Numbered from the stretch's first letter, positions 26,097 to 35,959 are shown. The stretch is DNA of 64,000 nucleotides from Rhizobium leguminosarum (GCF_001652265.1 NZ_LWBS01000263.1:11015-75014); one strand, 5' to 3'. The notes: generated by a model from the sequence alone, not told the origin. Translations and numbers: made by a program.

Positions 26097-27079
26097 GACG
26101 AGGGCCTCCCATCGGTGCGGACGATCCGGACGGTCTGCTGGCGATCCCCGCTGCCGAGCCGCAGCTCGGCGGCGCCGAAGAGCCGGTCGACGATCAGAAT
26201 ATTCTGGTAGATGCGGCTGTTGGCGATCTGTGCCTCGCCGTCTGCGCCGATGACGAAGAGCGGCGGCATCTCGCCCTGCACGATGCCGCGCGGGAACTCG
26301 ACATAGACATGCCTGCCATCATCGTAGACCGAGACGGGCCGCCACGGCGGATTGCCCCCGGTCAGGCCATAGCGGTAGTTCCGTGCCGCCATCGCCGGGA
26401 TAGCTGGCGTTGCAGGAACGGTCTGGCGCTGCGATGCCGGGGGCTGCGGATAGGCCCAGGCGACAGCCGGCATATAGGGGCGTTCGCCCGAACGCAGCTC
26501 GATCATGTAGATGCGCCTGTCTGTGGTGATCACGAGATTGGTCGAAAGATCCAGCCGTGTCGGTTTGACCAGGACATGGACCCGCCGTGTGACGCCGCTG
26601 CCGCTTTCGGTATCGCCGATGACCCAGCGCGCCGTGTCGCCGGCGGCGATCGGACCTGCACCGGTCAGGCTCTCGCCGGGTTCGAGCGCAATGTTGGTTA
26701 TCTGCCCGGGTGTTGCATAGACTTGGTAGAGGGCGCCTTCGCTCCAGGGATAGATCTGGATCGAGTTGTAGTAGCCCTCGCGGCGCGGCTCGACCCGGGC
26801 GGCGGCATTGGCGTTCTGCACACGCCCCGTTGGCGTGTTTGCTGCGGTTCCACCTTTCGCCGGCGCCCAGGCCGGAGGAGTGTGGAGCGGACGGGGTCGC
26901 TCATCCGTGACGGCGGCCGGAATGGCGGGCATTGGTGGCACATCGGCGTCGTAGCTGATCTGCGGCGGTTTCGGCGCCGTGGCGCAGCCGGCGAGCATTG
27001 TTGCGGAAAGCAGGATTGCCGCAAACGCGGGTCTACGGAAAAGCGGCTTGCCGGCACTACGGGAAGTCTGCCCGTTCAT
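26093..27079 (-). CDS. trbG: TrbG/VirB9 mating-pore protein
   Basis: VirB9-type periplasmic/outer-membrane component, 328 residues. The N-terminus has a signal peptide and lipobox (ATMLAGCATA). The VirB9 domains contain TAVAWAYPQP-like and YRYGLTGGNPPW segments. I start at the ATG at 27079; the open frame runs on upstream into trbF sequence, which is clearly another gene. It overlaps trbF and trbI by four bases each, showing tight translational coupling. Confidence 0.95.
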   Translation of the reverse strand: MNGQTSRSAGKPLFRRPAFAAILLSATMLAGCATAPKPPQISYDADVPPMPAIPAAVTDERPRPLHTPPAWAPAKGGTAANTPTGRVQNANAAARVEPRREGYYNSIQIYPWSEGALYQVYATPGQITNIALEPGESLTGAGPIAAGDTARWVIGDTESGSGVTRRVHVLVKPTRLDLSTNLVITTDRRIYMIELRSGERPYMPAVAWAYPQPPASQRQTVPATPAIPAMAARNYRYGLTGGNPPWRPVSVYDDGRHVYVEFPRGIVQGEMPPLFVIGADGEAQIANSRIYQNILIVDRLFGAAELRLGSGDRQQTVRIVRTDGRPSS

Positions 27080-27759
27080 TGGCTCATCTCCCGTGACCAG
27101 TTGATGGCGTTGACGTAGATGCCGAGCGGGTTCGCCCGGAGCCGATCGGCGTTGCGTGGGACCTGCACGACGATCGTCAGGATCGCGGTCCAGCGTTCGG
27201 TCGTAGCGAGTTGGCCGTTCTCGTAACGGCGCTCGACCCAGGCGACACGGAAGCTGTCCGGAGACGCGCGGATGACGCTGGAGATCTCGACGGCGACCTG
27301 CTGGCGGCCGACCTTGGTGAACGGGTCGTTGGCCCGCGCATAGTCGTTGAGCGCCGCCGCGCCGCGGTCGGTCGTGAAGTCGTAGGCGCGCAGCCAGTTC
27401 TGTCGTACGATGATCGCGTCGGCCGGGATCGAGCGGACCTGCTCGATGAAGCGCGCCAGATGGAAGGCGATCTGCGGATCGGTCGGGCGATAGTCGGCAA
27501 CGGCCGGAGCGATCGCCTGCGCCTGACCGAGCCGGTCGACCTGTACCACCCAGGGCACGACCGTGCCGCGCGCCGATTGCCAGACCAGGGCGGCAGCGAA
27601 GCCCGCCGACAGGATCAGCGAGCCGAAGGCCATCAGCCGCCAGTTCTTCGCCTGGACGCGCGCCGCGCCGATACGCTCGTCCCAGACCTGTGCGGCGCGT
27701 TGATAGGGCGTCTCGGGTTCGAGGGCTTTGCCATAGTGGGTGGAGGGTCGTTTGAACAT
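27076..27759 (-). CDS. trbF: TrbF/VirB8 mating-pore protein
   Basis: VirB8-like bitopic inner-membrane protein, 227 residues. A short cytosolic N-terminus is followed by one transmembrane helix (about residues 43-62) and a periplasmic NTF2-like domain (IRQNWLRAYDFTT-like VRQNWLRAYDFTTD). It nucleates assembly of the T4SS core with TrbG and TrbI. The ATG shares its A with the trbL stop (TGATG). Confidence 0.95.
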   Translation of the reverse strand: MFKRPSTHYGKALEPETPYQRAAQVWDERIGAARVQAKNWRLMAFGSLILSAGFAAALVWQSARGTVVPWVVQVDRLGQAQAIAPAVADYRPTDPQIAFHLARFIEQVRSIPADAIIVRQNWLRAYDFTTDRGAAALNDYARANDPFTKVGRQQVAVEISSVIRASPDSFRVAWVERRYENGQLATTERWTAILTIVVQVPRNADRLRANPLGIYVNAINWSREMSQ

Positions 27760-29123
27760 CAGTGGTTGCCTTCAGAAAGATTGACGGAAGAGCCGCCGCC
27801 ATGGGCGTCACCGGAGCGCACGGCATGGGCGGTCGCCTGGACGGCATGGGTCATGCGTTGGGAGCGGCGCATGCGCTGCGCCCATGCGGGCGGGCCACCT
27901 GCGGCTGCCGGAGCGGCGGAGTCGCCACCGTCGCCGGCTGCGTCGCCACCGACCGAGCCCATGGTCGAGGAGCCGCCGGTGGATTCGAACGCGACCTTGC
28001 CACCGGCATTGAAGCTTGAGCGCATGCTCGCGGCGGCGCGTGAGGAGGCACGGCGCAGCGGCGAGACGGCCGCGCTGCCGCCAGCGCGGGCGACACTGCC
28101 CAGGCCCGACGAGACGCCACTAATGCCCGACTGGCCGGCTGCGCCGAGGCTGTAGGCCGTGGATGCGCCACCCGCCATTGCGGCGCCGCCCCGGGCGGCC
28201 GCTGCGGCGCCTCCGGCAAGTGCCGCACCGCCGGATGCGACGACGCCGACCGCGCCGGCTCCGGCGGCTATCATACCGCCCGCCGCGAGGCCCGTACCCA
28301 CCGCCGCGCCGGCGCTGAGCTGCGGGCCGCCGGAGACGATGCCGCTGGCGATACCAGGGCCGAAGATGCCGAGGCCGAGAAGCGACAGCGCGGCGAGCAC
28401 GATGGCCATCGCCTGGTCGATCGAAGGGGTTGCGCCGCCGAAGCCGGCGGTGAATTCGGAGAACAGCGTCGAGCCGATGCCGATGATGACGGCCAGCACC
28501 AACACTTTGATGCCGGACGAGATGACGTTGCCGAGGACGCGTTCGGCCATGAAGGCGGACTTGCCGAACAGGCCGAACGGAATGAGGACGAATCCGGCGA
28601 GCGTCGTCAGCTTGAATTCGATGAGCGTGACGAAAAGCTGGATGGCCAGGATGAAGAAGGCGAGCAACACCAGCGCCCAGGCGAGGAACATGCAGGCGAT
28701 CTGGATGAAGTTCTCGAAGAACGACCAGTAGCCCATCAGGCCTGAGATCGATTCCAGAAGCGGACGTCCGGCGTCGAGGCCGGTCTGCGCCACCTTACCG
28801 GGCCGCAGCAGATCGGCGGTCGTAAAGCCCGTGCCGCTGGCCTTCAGGCCCAAGCCGGCGAAGCTCTCGAAGACGATGCGCGCCAGGTTGTTCCAGTTGC
28901 CGATGATGTAGGCGAACACGCCGACGAACAGCGTCTTCTTCACGAGCCGGGCGAAGATGTCGTCGTCGCCGCCCCAGGACCAGAATAGCGCCGCCAGCGT
29001 CACATCGATCACGATCAGCGTCGTGGCGATGAACGCGACTTCACCGCTCAGCAGGCCGAAGCCGCTGTCGATGTAGCGGGTGAAGACTTCGAGGAAGTGG
29101 TCGATGACGCCGGTGTTGCCCAT
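27759..29123 (-). CDS. trbL: TrbL/VirB6 mating-pore protein
   Basis: Polytopic VirB6-like inner-membrane protein of 454 residues that forms part of the DNA translocation channel. Hydrophobic segments run from about residue 25 to 300. The C-terminal third is a low-complexity Ala/Gly/Ser-rich cytoplasmic tail, as usual for TrbL. I use the ATG at 29123 (MGNTGVIDHFLEVFTRYID); the longer open frame extends into trbK. It overlaps trbF by one base. Confidence 0.95.
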   Translation of the reverse strand: MGNTGVIDHFLEVFTRYIDSGFGLLSGEVAFIATTLIVIDVTLAALFWSWGGDDDIFARLVKKTLFVGVFAYIIGNWNNLARIVFESFAGLGLKASGTGFTTADLLRPGKVAQTGLDAGRPLLESISGLMGYWSFFENFIQIACMFLAWALVLLAFFILAIQLFVTLIEFKLTTLAGFVLIPFGLFGKSAFMAERVLGNVISSGIKVLVLAVIIGIGSTLFSEFTAGFGGATPSIDQAMAIVLAALSLLGLGIFGPGIASGIVSGGPQLSAGAAVGTGLAAGGMIAAGAGAVGVVASGGAALAGGAAAAARGGAAMAGGASTAYSLGAAGQSGISGVSSGLGSVARAGGSAAVSPLRRASSRAAASMRSSFNAGGKVAFESTGGSSTMGSVGGDAAGDGGDSAAPAAAGGPPAWAQRMRRSQRMTHAVQATAHAVRSGDAHGGGSSVNLSEGNH

Positions 29124-29127
29124 GATG

Positions 29128-29490
29128 CTACCGCGTCTCAGTCGGCGGCGACACCGGCGCCGGCTGGGCGGGGACAGCCGCGTCCGCTTGCGGATGGGGA
29201 GCCGGCGCCGCTTCCGGCAGCCGCTCAGCGGGTCGAGCGCCGGGCGCGAGGAAGCGGTGGCGGTTCTCCGCCCAGGCCCGCAGGCAGGCCGCGTCGCGCG
29301 GCCCGGCTTCTCCGAGGGCCTGGCAGCGGAACAATTCGTCGCGCAAGGGGTCGGACGGGGTCGTGTTCGACCGTGACGAAGCCCAGCTTTCCGCCGGCTC
29401 CTCATTCCGGCTCATCTCGATCGCCGTCGCGGTGACGGCCACCGCGACGAACACCACCGCGCCAAGTCGGGCGAGCGTCTTGCCGTCCAT
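29128..29490 (-). CDS. trbK: TrbK-alt family putative entry-exclusion protein
   Basis: Small protein of 120 residues with one N-terminal hydrophobic segment (LGAVVFVAVAVTATAI) and a Pro/Ala-rich tail. The middle SDPLRDELFRCQALGEAG and DAACLRAWAENRHRFL motifs with paired cysteines identify the TrbK-alt family. Members are thought to block redundant transfer between donor cells by analogy with TrbK of IncP plasmids. It lies between trbJ and trbL, its normal place. Confidence 0.9.
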   Translation of the reverse strand: MDGKTLARLGAVVFVAVAVTATAIEMSRNEEPAESWASSRSNTTPSDPLRDELFRCQALGEAGPRDAACLRAWAENRHRFLAPGARPAERLPEAAPAPHPQADAAVPAQPAPVSPPTETR

Positions 29491-29500
29491 GGCCGCGCCC

Positions 29501-30268
29501 TCAGTTGCCGCTGTTAGGGAACATGCGGGCGTTGCCGGCCTGGTAGCCGGAGCCCGGCGTCAGGAAGCGGCGACGCTGCTCGCGGCCCTGCTCGGCGGCG
29601 GCTGCGCGCTCCGCCTCTGACAGCGCCTGCGCCCGACCGTTGGCGGCCACGACGGCCGTGAGGTCGGCAAGCTGCTGCGCCAGCAGCGCGAGGAGCTGAT
29701 TACCGGCCTGCGTCGCCTGCAGCGCCCCGGTCGCCCCTTGGCTTCGGCCAATCAGGGAGGACATTTCGGTGCGGTTGGTGTCGAGATTTCCGACGACACC
29801 GGCCTGGACGCGCATGGCGTCCTGAAGCCCGCCGACGGTGTTCTGCCAACGCTCGCGGGCGCCCGCCACGAGCTGCTGATCGGACGCCGACATGGAGGCG
29901 TTGCCGTAGGTGGTCTGGAACGCCTGATCGATGTTTTGAACATCGTACGCAATCCGCTGCGCCTGTTGCAGCAGCTGCTGCGTGCGTTGGACTGACTGCT
30001 GAAGTTGCTGGATCGAGGAGTACGGCAGGCTCGCGAGATTGCGGGCCTGATTGATCAGCATCGTCGCCTCGTTCTGAAGCGAGCTGATCTGGTTGTTGAT
30101 CTGCTCCAGCGACCTGGCCGCCTGAAGCACGTTCTGCACGTAGTTTGTGGGATCCTTCACGATCAACTGTGCCGCTGCAGGCGGCGCCCAGAAGATCGGC
30201 GACAAGGCAGTGGAAGCGGTGAGCAGCGCAGCGGCAAGGCGCACGCCGCGCGAACGGCGCGGGTTCAT
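29501..30268 (-). CDS. trbJ: TrbJ/VirB5 minor pilin-like protein
   Basis: Secreted VirB5-like protein of 255 residues. A signal peptide occupies about the first 33 residues, ending at PPAAAQLIV. The mature protein is Gln-rich and helical, with long coiled-coil character (LEQINNQISSLQNEA and QQLQQSVQRTQQLLQ). It should act at the pilus tip or stabilise the pore. It overlaps trbE by four bases. Confidence 0.95.
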   Translation of the reverse strand: MNPRRSRGVRLAAALLTASTALSPIFWAPPAAAQLIVKDPTNYVQNVLQAARSLEQINNQISSLQNEATMLINQARNLASLPYSSIQQLQQSVQRTQQLLQQAQRIAYDVQNIDQAFQTTYGNASMSASDQQLVAGARERWQNTVGGLQDAMRVQAGVVGNLDTNRTEMSSLIGRSQGATGALQATQAGNQLLALLAQQLADLTAVVAANGRAQALSEAERAAAAEQGREQRRRFLTPGSGYQAGNARMFPNSGN

Positions 30269-32703
30269 GAGGACGTCTCCATGTTGTCGAGGTTGGGAAT
30301 GAGATCAGCGGCCCATTCGAGGCCGCGGTGGCGCAGCCAGGCCGGCAGGAAATCCTCGCGGCCGTGCGCTGCGATCGTCTGTGCGATCGCAGCCTGATCG
30401 GTCTTTGAGGATGTCGCGCAGAGGGCGAGCGCCACGTCTGAAAGGCCGAGTTCGAACAGGCGATTGCCGCGCCGCGACTGGCAGTAATAATCGCGTTTGG
30501 GCATGGCCCGGGCGAGAATCTCGATCTGGCGATCGTTCAGGCCGAAACGGCGATAGATGGCGGTGATCTGTGGCTCGATCGCGCGTTCGTTCGGGAGCAG
30601 GATGCGGGTCTGACAGCTCTCGATGATGGCGGGCGCGATAGCAGACCCGTCGATGTCGGACAGCGACTGGGTGGCGAAGATGACGCTGGCGTTTTTCTTG
30701 CGCAGCGTCTTCAGCCATTCGCGCAGCTGACCCGCGAAGCCCTCGTCATCGAGCGCGAGCCAGCCTTCATCGACGATCAGCAGCGACGGCCGGCCGTCGA
30801 GACGATCCTCAATGCGATGGAAGAGATAGGCGAGGACCGCTGCGGCGGCGCCTGTTCCGATGAGACCCTCGGTCTCGAACGCCTGGACCGACGCCTGCCC
30901 AAGATGTTCAGCCTCGGCATCGAGCAGGCGACCATAGGGGCCGCCGACGCAGTAGGGCCGCAGCGCCTGCTTGAGATCATTGGACTGCAGCAGGACCGAC
31001 AGGCCCGTCAGCGTGCGTTCGCCGATCGGTGCGGATGCCAGCGACGAGAGCGCCGACCAGAGATGCTCCTTCACGTCCGGCGTGATGCTGATGCTTTCAC
31101 GCGCGATAATCGCGGTAAGCCAGTCAGCCGCCCAGGCGCGTTCCGCGACATCATCGATCCGGGCAAGCGGCTGAAGCGATACGCTGTCGTCGGCGCCTTC
31201 GGTGAGTCCGCCGCCGAGATCGTGCCAGTCGCCGCCCATGGCGAGGGCCGCGGCGCGGATCGAGCCACCGAAATCGAAGGCGAACACCTGGGAGCGCGGA
31301 TAGCGGCGGAACTGCAGCGCCATCAGCGCCAGCAGCACCGACTTGCCGGCGCCGGTTGGCCCCACGATCAGCGTGTGGCCGACGTCGCCGACATGGATGG
31401 AAAGCCGGAACGGGGTCGAGCCTTCGGTCTTGCCGAACAGCAGTGGGGGTGCTGCGAAGTGCTCGTCCCGTTCCGGTCCCGCCCATACCGCAGACAGCGG
31501 GATCATGTGGGCGAGATTGAGCGTGTTGATGGGTGGTTGCCGGACATTGGCGTACACGTGGCCGGGCAGCGACCCGAGCCAGGCGTCCACCGCATTTATG
31601 GTCTCGGGCATGGCGGTGAAGTCGCGGCCCTGAATGACCTTCTCGACGAGGCGCAGCTTCTCAGCCGCGATTCGTGGATCCTCGTCCCAGACAGTGATCG
31701 TCGCCGTCACATAGGCTTGACCGGCATAATCGGCGCCGAGCTCCTGCAACGCCATATCGGCGTCGGCGGCCTTGTTCGCCGCGTCGGTGTCGACCAGCAC
31801 TGACGCCTCATTGGTCATCACCTCCTTGAGGATGGCGGCGATCGACTTGCGCTTGGCGAACCACTGCCGCCGGATCTTGGTCAGCAGCTTGGTGGCGTCG
31901 GTCTTGTCGAGCAGCACCGCGCGCGTCGACCAGCGATAGGGGAAGGCGAGCCGATTCAGCTCGTCGAGGATGCCGGGCGTCGTCGCGGTCGGAAAACCGA
32001 CGATGGTGAGGACGCGCAGATGCGTGTCGCCGAGGCGCGGCTCGAGCCCCCCGGTGAGCGGCTGATCGGCCAGCAGTGCATCGAGATACATCGGTGTCTC
32101 GGGCACGCGGACGCGGTGGCGCTTCGTCGAAACGGTCGAGTGCAGGAACGTCAGCGTCTCGGCATCATCCAGCCAGGCGCATTCCGGCATGAAGGCCTCG
32201 ATGAGCTGGAGGATGCGATCGGTGCGATCGGTGAAGCCGCGCAGGACTTCGTGGGCATCGACGCCGGCGTGATCACGTCCTTCGTAGAGCCAGGTTTCAG
32301 CGCGTGCGACGTCCTCGGCCGGTGGCAGATAGAGGAAGGTCAGGAAGTAGCTCGACTCGAAATGCGCACCGGCTTCCTCGAAGTCGGCCTTGCGTTCGGC
32401 GTCGACCAGCGCGGACGCGCTGTCGGCGAACATGCTGGCGGGATAGGTCGCGGCGCCGTGCCGCTGGGCTTCGACGAAGATCGCCCAACCGGAGCCGAGG
32501 CGGCGGAAGGCGTTGTTGAGGCGACCGGCGACCGCGATCAGCTCGGCCGGCACGGCGCTGTCGAGATCGGGTCCGCGAAACCGGGCGGTGCGCTGCAAGC
32601 TGCCATCCTTGTTCAGCACGATGCCTTCGCCGACAAGTGCGACCCAGGGAAGGAAGTCGGCAAGCCGGGTGTTGCGGTTGCGATATTCGGCAAGGTTCAT
32701 CAT
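30265..32703 (-). CDS. trbE: TrbE/VirB4 conjugation ATPase
   Basis: VirB4-type ATPase of 812 residues that powers pilus assembly and substrate transfer. The N-terminal VirB4 domain (MMNLAEYRNRNTRLADFLPW) precedes the ATPase with Walker A GPTGAGKSVLLALM and Walker B SLLIVDEGWLALDD, followed by IFATQSLSDID. Two consecutive ATG codons are possible starts. It is intact in length for the family. Confidence 0.97.
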   Translation of the reverse strand: MMNLAEYRNRNTRLADFLPWVALVGEGIVLNKDGSLQRTARFRGPDLDSAVPAELIAVAGRLNNAFRRLGSGWAIFVEAQRHGAATYPASMFADSASALVDAERKADFEEAGAHFESSYFLTFLYLPPAEDVARAETWLYEGRDHAGVDAHEVLRGFTDRTDRILQLIEAFMPECAWLDDAETLTFLHSTVSTKRHRVRVPETPMYLDALLADQPLTGGLEPRLGDTHLRVLTIVGFPTATTPGILDELNRLAFPYRWSTRAVLLDKTDATKLLTKIRRQWFAKRKSIAAILKEVMTNEASVLVDTDAANKAADADMALQELGADYAGQAYVTATITVWDEDPRIAAEKLRLVEKVIQGRDFTAMPETINAVDAWLGSLPGHVYANVRQPPINTLNLAHMIPLSAVWAGPERDEHFAAPPLLFGKTEGSTPFRLSIHVGDVGHTLIVGPTGAGKSVLLALMALQFRRYPRSQVFAFDFGGSIRAAALAMGGDWHDLGGGLTEGADDSVSLQPLARIDDVAERAWAADWLTAIIARESISITPDVKEHLWSALSSLASAPIGERTLTGLSVLLQSNDLKQALRPYCVGGPYGRLLDAEAEHLGQASVQAFETEGLIGTGAAAAVLAYLFHRIEDRLDGRPSLLIVDEGWLALDDEGFAGQLREWLKTLRKKNASVIFATQSLSDIDGSAIAPAIIESCQTRILLPNERAIEPQITAIYRRFGLNDRQIEILARAMPKRDYYCQSRRGNRLFELGLSDVALALCATSSKTDQAAIAQTIAAHGREDFLPAWLRHRGLEWAADLIPNLDNMETSS

Positions 32704-32715
32704 GGCCGCGCGCCT

Positions 32716-32997
32716 TCAAACCGACAGATGACCGGGGATGCGCAGATGCCTGCGCACGACATCGACGAACTGCGGATCGCGTTTGGCGGCCCAGACGGCG
32801 GCGAAGTGACCGATCGCCCAGAGACCGAGGCCAACGAGCCAGAGGCGCAGGCCGAGCCCGAGCGCCGCCGCCAGCGTTCCATTCAGGATGGCGATCGAGC
32901 GAGGCGCACCGCCGAGCAGGATGTGCTCGGTCAGCGCGCGATGAACGGGGACCGAAAAGCCCGGCACTTCGCCTGCCGTCTCCGCCGACGTCGCCAT
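32716..32997 (-). CDS. trbD: TrbD/VirB3 mating-pore protein
   Basis: Small VirB3-like inner-membrane protein of 93 residues. The N-terminal segment GFSVPVHRALTEHILLGGAP is characteristic, and a long hydrophobic region follows at about residues 37-68. It works with TrbE. Its start touches the trbC stop. Confidence 0.94.
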   Translation of the reverse strand: MATSAETAGEVPGFSVPVHRALTEHILLGGAPRSIAILNGTLAAALGLGLRLWLVGLGLWAIGHFAAVWAAKRDPQFVDVVRRHLRIPGHLSV

Positions 32998-33329
32998 CAG
33001 ACCAGCGCTCCGCCGCCGAACGAGAAGAAGGACAGGAAGAAGCTTGACGCGGCGAAGGCGATCGACAGGCCGAAGACGATCTGGATCAAGCGCCGGAAGC
33101 CGCCCGAGGTGTCGCCGAAGGCGAGCGTGAGGCCAGTCACGATGATGATGATCACCGCGACGATCTTGGCGACCGGTCCCTCGATCGACTGCAGGATCTG
33201 CTGCAGCGGTTGTTCCCAGGGCATCGACGAGCCCGAAGCGTGGGCCGCAGGCGCGAGCGCCAAAGTGAGGAAGGTGACGGAGGCCGCCGTCGCGATGTGA
33301 CGGCGGATACGCATGGCATGGTGGATCAT
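32997..33329 (-). CDS. trbC: TrbC/VirB2 pilin
   Basis: VirB2-type propilin of 110 residues. A signal peptide ends near APAAHASGS; the mature part has two hydrophobic helices (IVAVIIIIVTGLTLAFGD and IVFGLSIAFAASSFFL). By analogy with RP4 and Ti systems the adjacent TraF-like peptidase at 41120-41665 could process it. The ATG overlaps the trbB stop by four bases, with GGAG upstream. Confidence 0.94.
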   Translation of the reverse strand: MIHHAMRIRRHIATAASVTFLTLALAPAAHASGSSMPWEQPLQQILQSIEGPVAKIVAVIIIIVTGLTLAFGDTSGGFRRLIQIVFGLSIAFAASSFFLSFFSFGGGALV

Positions 33330-34309
33330 GATGGATCTCCTGTGAGGTGCTGGTTGGCGGGGATGACGCGGTAATCGCAGTCGGGGCCGAGCCCTTCGAC
33401 GCGAGCTAGTTCGGCGAGCCGGCGCGAGGCGCCGCGGCCGGAGAGCACGGCAACCAGATCGATCGTCTCGGCGATCAGGACGCGCGGAACGGTGACGACA
33501 GCTTCCTGAATGAGCTGCTCGAGGCGGCGCAGCGCGCCGATGGCGGTGCCCGCATGAATGGTGCCGATACCGCCGGGGTGGCCGGTGCCCCAGGCCTTGA
33601 GCAGATCGAGCGCTTCAGCGCCGCGCACCTCGCCGATCGGGATACGATCAGGGCGCAAGCGCAGCGAGGACCGGACGAGATCGGACAGCGTGACGACGCC
33701 GTCCTTCGTCCGCATGGCAACGAGGTTCGGGGCGGCGCATTGGAGCTCGCGCGTGTCCTCGATCAGCACCACACGATCGGAGGTTTTTGACACCTCGGCG
33801 AGCAGCGCGTTGGCAAGGGTGGTCTTGCCAGTCGAGGTGCCGCCGGCGACCAGGATATTGCGGCGCTCGGCGACCGCGACCCGTAGCGCATCGGCCTGGT
33901 CGGCGGCCATGATGCCGGCCGTGACATAGTCATCGAGCGTGAAAACGGCGACGGCGGGTTTGCGGATCGCGAAAGCTGGAGCGGCGACCACCGGCGGCAG
34001 CAGCCCCTCGAACCGCTCGCCCGTTTCCGGCAACTCGGCGGAGACGCGTGGGCTGCCTGGATGAACTTCGGCGCCGACGTGGTGCGCGACGAGGCGAACG
34101 ATGCGCTCGCCGTCGGCCGGCGACAGCCGTTCACCCGTGTCGGACAACCCCTCCGACAGCCGGTCGATCCAGAGCCGCCCATCGGGGTTGAGCATCACCT
34201 CGACGATCGTGGGATCTTCCAGAAACTGGGCGATCGCCGGCCCAAGGGCCGTGCGCAGCATGCGCGCGCCGCGAAGGATTGCCTCCGATTTCTGGTGAGT
34301 GGCCGCCAT
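33326..34309 (-). CDS. trbB: TrbB/VirB11 conjugation ATPase
   Basis: VirB11-family hexameric secretion ATPase of 327 residues. It shows Walker [17 protein letters not shown], the Asp box [10 protein letters not shown] and the [12 protein letters not shown]is box. It is the first gene of the minus-strand trb operon, so the operon promoter should lie in the short AT-rich gap at 34310-34463 shared with the divergent cargo gene. Confidence 0.97.
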   Translation of the reverse strand: MAATHQKSEAILRGARMLRTALGPAIAQFLEDPTIVEVMLNPDGRLWIDRLSEGLSDTGERLSPADGERIVRLVAHHVGAEVHPGSPRVSAELPETGERFEGLLPPVVAAPAFAIRKPAVAVFTLDDYVTAGIMAADQADALRVAVAERRNILVAGGTSTGKTTLANALLAEVSKTSDRVVLIEDTRELQCAAPNLVAMRTKDGVVTLSDLVRSSLRLRPDRIPIGEVRGAEALDLLKAWGTGHPGGIGTIHAGTAIGALRRLEQLIQEAVVTVPRVLIAETIDLVAVLSGRGASRRLAELARVEGLGPDCDYRVIPANQHLTGDPS

Positions 34310-34463
34310 GTCGTCCCCGTTCTTGTGCGGGCCCGCGAAGTGCGGCCCTGGATCGGGGATGAGTAGAAGAGGCAGAAATTATGGTCTGACAACAATCATT
34401 ATGTGGTCGTCGTACTCTAGCGTACAAAGACAGGGAAACGGCGGAACACATGAATACTTCATC

Positions 34464-35333
34464 ATGTCACCGTCATCTTGGAGTAGGAGGCAGGACAAAA
34501 CGAAGTTGATTCGTATTGCGCCAGCCTATCGACAACGACATCGGGATGGGCCTTTGAATAGCAGCGCGATCATCGAGGATACGATCAGCACCCTCGCAAA
34601 CACCATGAGAATGTATGTCGAAGCGCACATGCGCTTCGGCGATTTGTTCAAGATCGATCCCGAGGAGGCGATCGACAATATCGATCGCGCCTTCGAGATG
34701 AAGCTCGAGGCCTTCCATACGCTCTATGATGTATCGAAGAAGCTCTTTCCCTATTTTGACCATGGGGACACCGCTCTGATCATCATGGTTCGAAACGCGA
34801 TCCATCATCGCGATCACCCGCTGTTTCGAAGCCTTAAGCGACGCCTGCACCTTGATGAAGGCGGAGTGGAACGCTGGCTCGGTGCCTCCTTTCTGCTGGC
34901 GAGCCACCCCACGCTTCATGGTGCTCCGGTCCTGATTTCCCATCACGTGAGAATGGACGATATAGACGCGCGCCTCGATCCTTCACGCGCATCGCCATAT
35001 CTCGACACCTTCGTGGGCGGCACGAAGGCAGCCGATCGGTTGAAGTTGATCGACCATCAGCTTGGGTTTCCAGAGATCCGCAAATTTCGTTCGCAGCACC
35101 GATACCCTGACGACCAGACCTACCTCGACCTCTTGCCAATTTTCGTCTCGGCTGTGTGCAAGGTCTTCAAAGCGATGAAGGTCGCGGGCATCAGCTTCAA
35201 AGGATTCGATGCCAGGACGTACCTGATCCCCTTCACGTCAGAACTCGAGATTGACCTCGGCAGACAGACCTTCAAGCAGTTGCGCCTGCGTGGCTGGGGG
35301 CCGCTCGACCTCATCCCCATTCCCATCGGGTAA
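34464..35333 (+). CDS. Hypothetical cargo protein with HEPN-like RX4H motif
   Basis: A 289-residue plus-strand protein lodged between trbB and the RHH gene, in the opposite direction to the conjugation operon. I do not recognise the family. The central part reads MVRNAIHHRDHP: Arg110 and His115 form the RX4H pattern used by HEPN-type RNases, within a predicted helical region. The rest is mixed, ending GWGPLDLIPIPIG. The coding stretch looks less GC-rich than its neighbours. Start choice is uncertain; ATG codons at 34401 and 34299 are in frame but have no good ribosome binding site. It could be a defence or toxin gene carried by the element; this is inference from one motif. Confidence 0.62.
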   Translation: MSPSSWSRRQDKTKLIRIAPAYRQRHRDGPLNSSAIIEDTISTLANTMRMYVEAHMRFGDLFKIDPEEAIDNIDRAFEMKLEAFHTLYDVSKKLFPYFDHGDTALIIMVRNAIHHRDHPLFRSLKRRLHLDEGGVERWLGASFLLASHPTLHGAPVLISHHVRMDDIDARLDPSRASPYLDTFVGGTKAADRLKLIDHQLGFPEIRKFRSQHRYPDDQTYLDLLPIFVSAVCKVFKAMKVAGISFKGFDARTYLIPFTSELEIDLGRQTFKQLRLRGWGPLDLIPIPIG

Positions 35334-35511
35334 GAATTGGGTGTGCTCGAATATACCTTATCGGTATGCGGATAGTGTCTCGAACGCGCGCCTTCCAAAG
35401 CGGACCAGTCCGAGTCGCTTGGAGGGAGATAGTGCTAGCTGTTGCCAGACGCTGCCGTTTGCTGTGGAGGTCGGACCGCACCAAGGTCTCAATATCTGAC
35501 GAAGCAATCTA

Positions 35512-35949
35512 TCAATCGACGGCGTCACGCGCCGGCTCGATATCCTCCGAAATTTCCTGCCTGAGCTTGGGTCCATTCGCGAGCCTGCGCCCAAGCGCGG
35601 CGACAAAGGCCTCGTAGCGCTCGCCTGCCTTGGCCCGCGCCGCCTGCGCGGCGGGCTCGGGAAGCGCCGGCGTCGTCGTCAGCCAGAAGCGGACGAAGAT
35701 GGCCAGCGTCTCGACGGAGATACCGACATCGCGCTCCATGCGGGTCATGCGCCGGTCGAGCTGGTCGAGGCGCTTGGTGATCGCCGCCTCCTGACGCTCG
35801 GCCGCGTCGGGCGACAGGAAGGATGCAATGCCGGCCTCTGCGATCAGCGACAGAGAGTGACCGCGCCTCGCGGCGTGCGCAGAGAGAGCCTTCATGACGT
35901 CGGGCTCGAGATAGACGGAGAGCCGCTGCTTCTTCGGTGATTTCGTCAT
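35512..35949 (-). CDS. CopG-type ribbon-helix-helix protein
   Basis: A 145-residue protein with an N-terminal ribbon-helix-helix (KKQRLSVYLEPDVMKALSAH) followed by a helical coiled part. It precedes traG by position but lies downstream in the transcript (eleven bases after the traG stop). In related elements this gene sits between traG and trbB and is presumed to regulate transfer genes or act as a relaxosome accessory protein. Confidence 0.88.
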   Translation of the reverse strand: MTKSPKKQRLSVYLEPDVMKALSAHAARRGHSLSLIAEAGIASFLSPDAAERQEAAITKRLDQLDRRMTRMERDVGISVETLAIFVRFWLTTTPALPEPAAQAARAKAGERYEAFVAALGRRLANGPKLRQEISEDIEPARDAVD

Positions 35950-35959
35950 CGATGGCCTC

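Noticed and set aside
30817..31803. 328-codon plus-strand frame
   Set aside because: Shadow of trbE, with no domain features.
34310..34463. Quorum-sensing tra-box upstream of trbB
   Set aside because: Only a short GTAC...GTAC palindrome is present; no 18-bp tra-box-like dyad, and no traI/traR-type LuxI/LuxR genes lie near.
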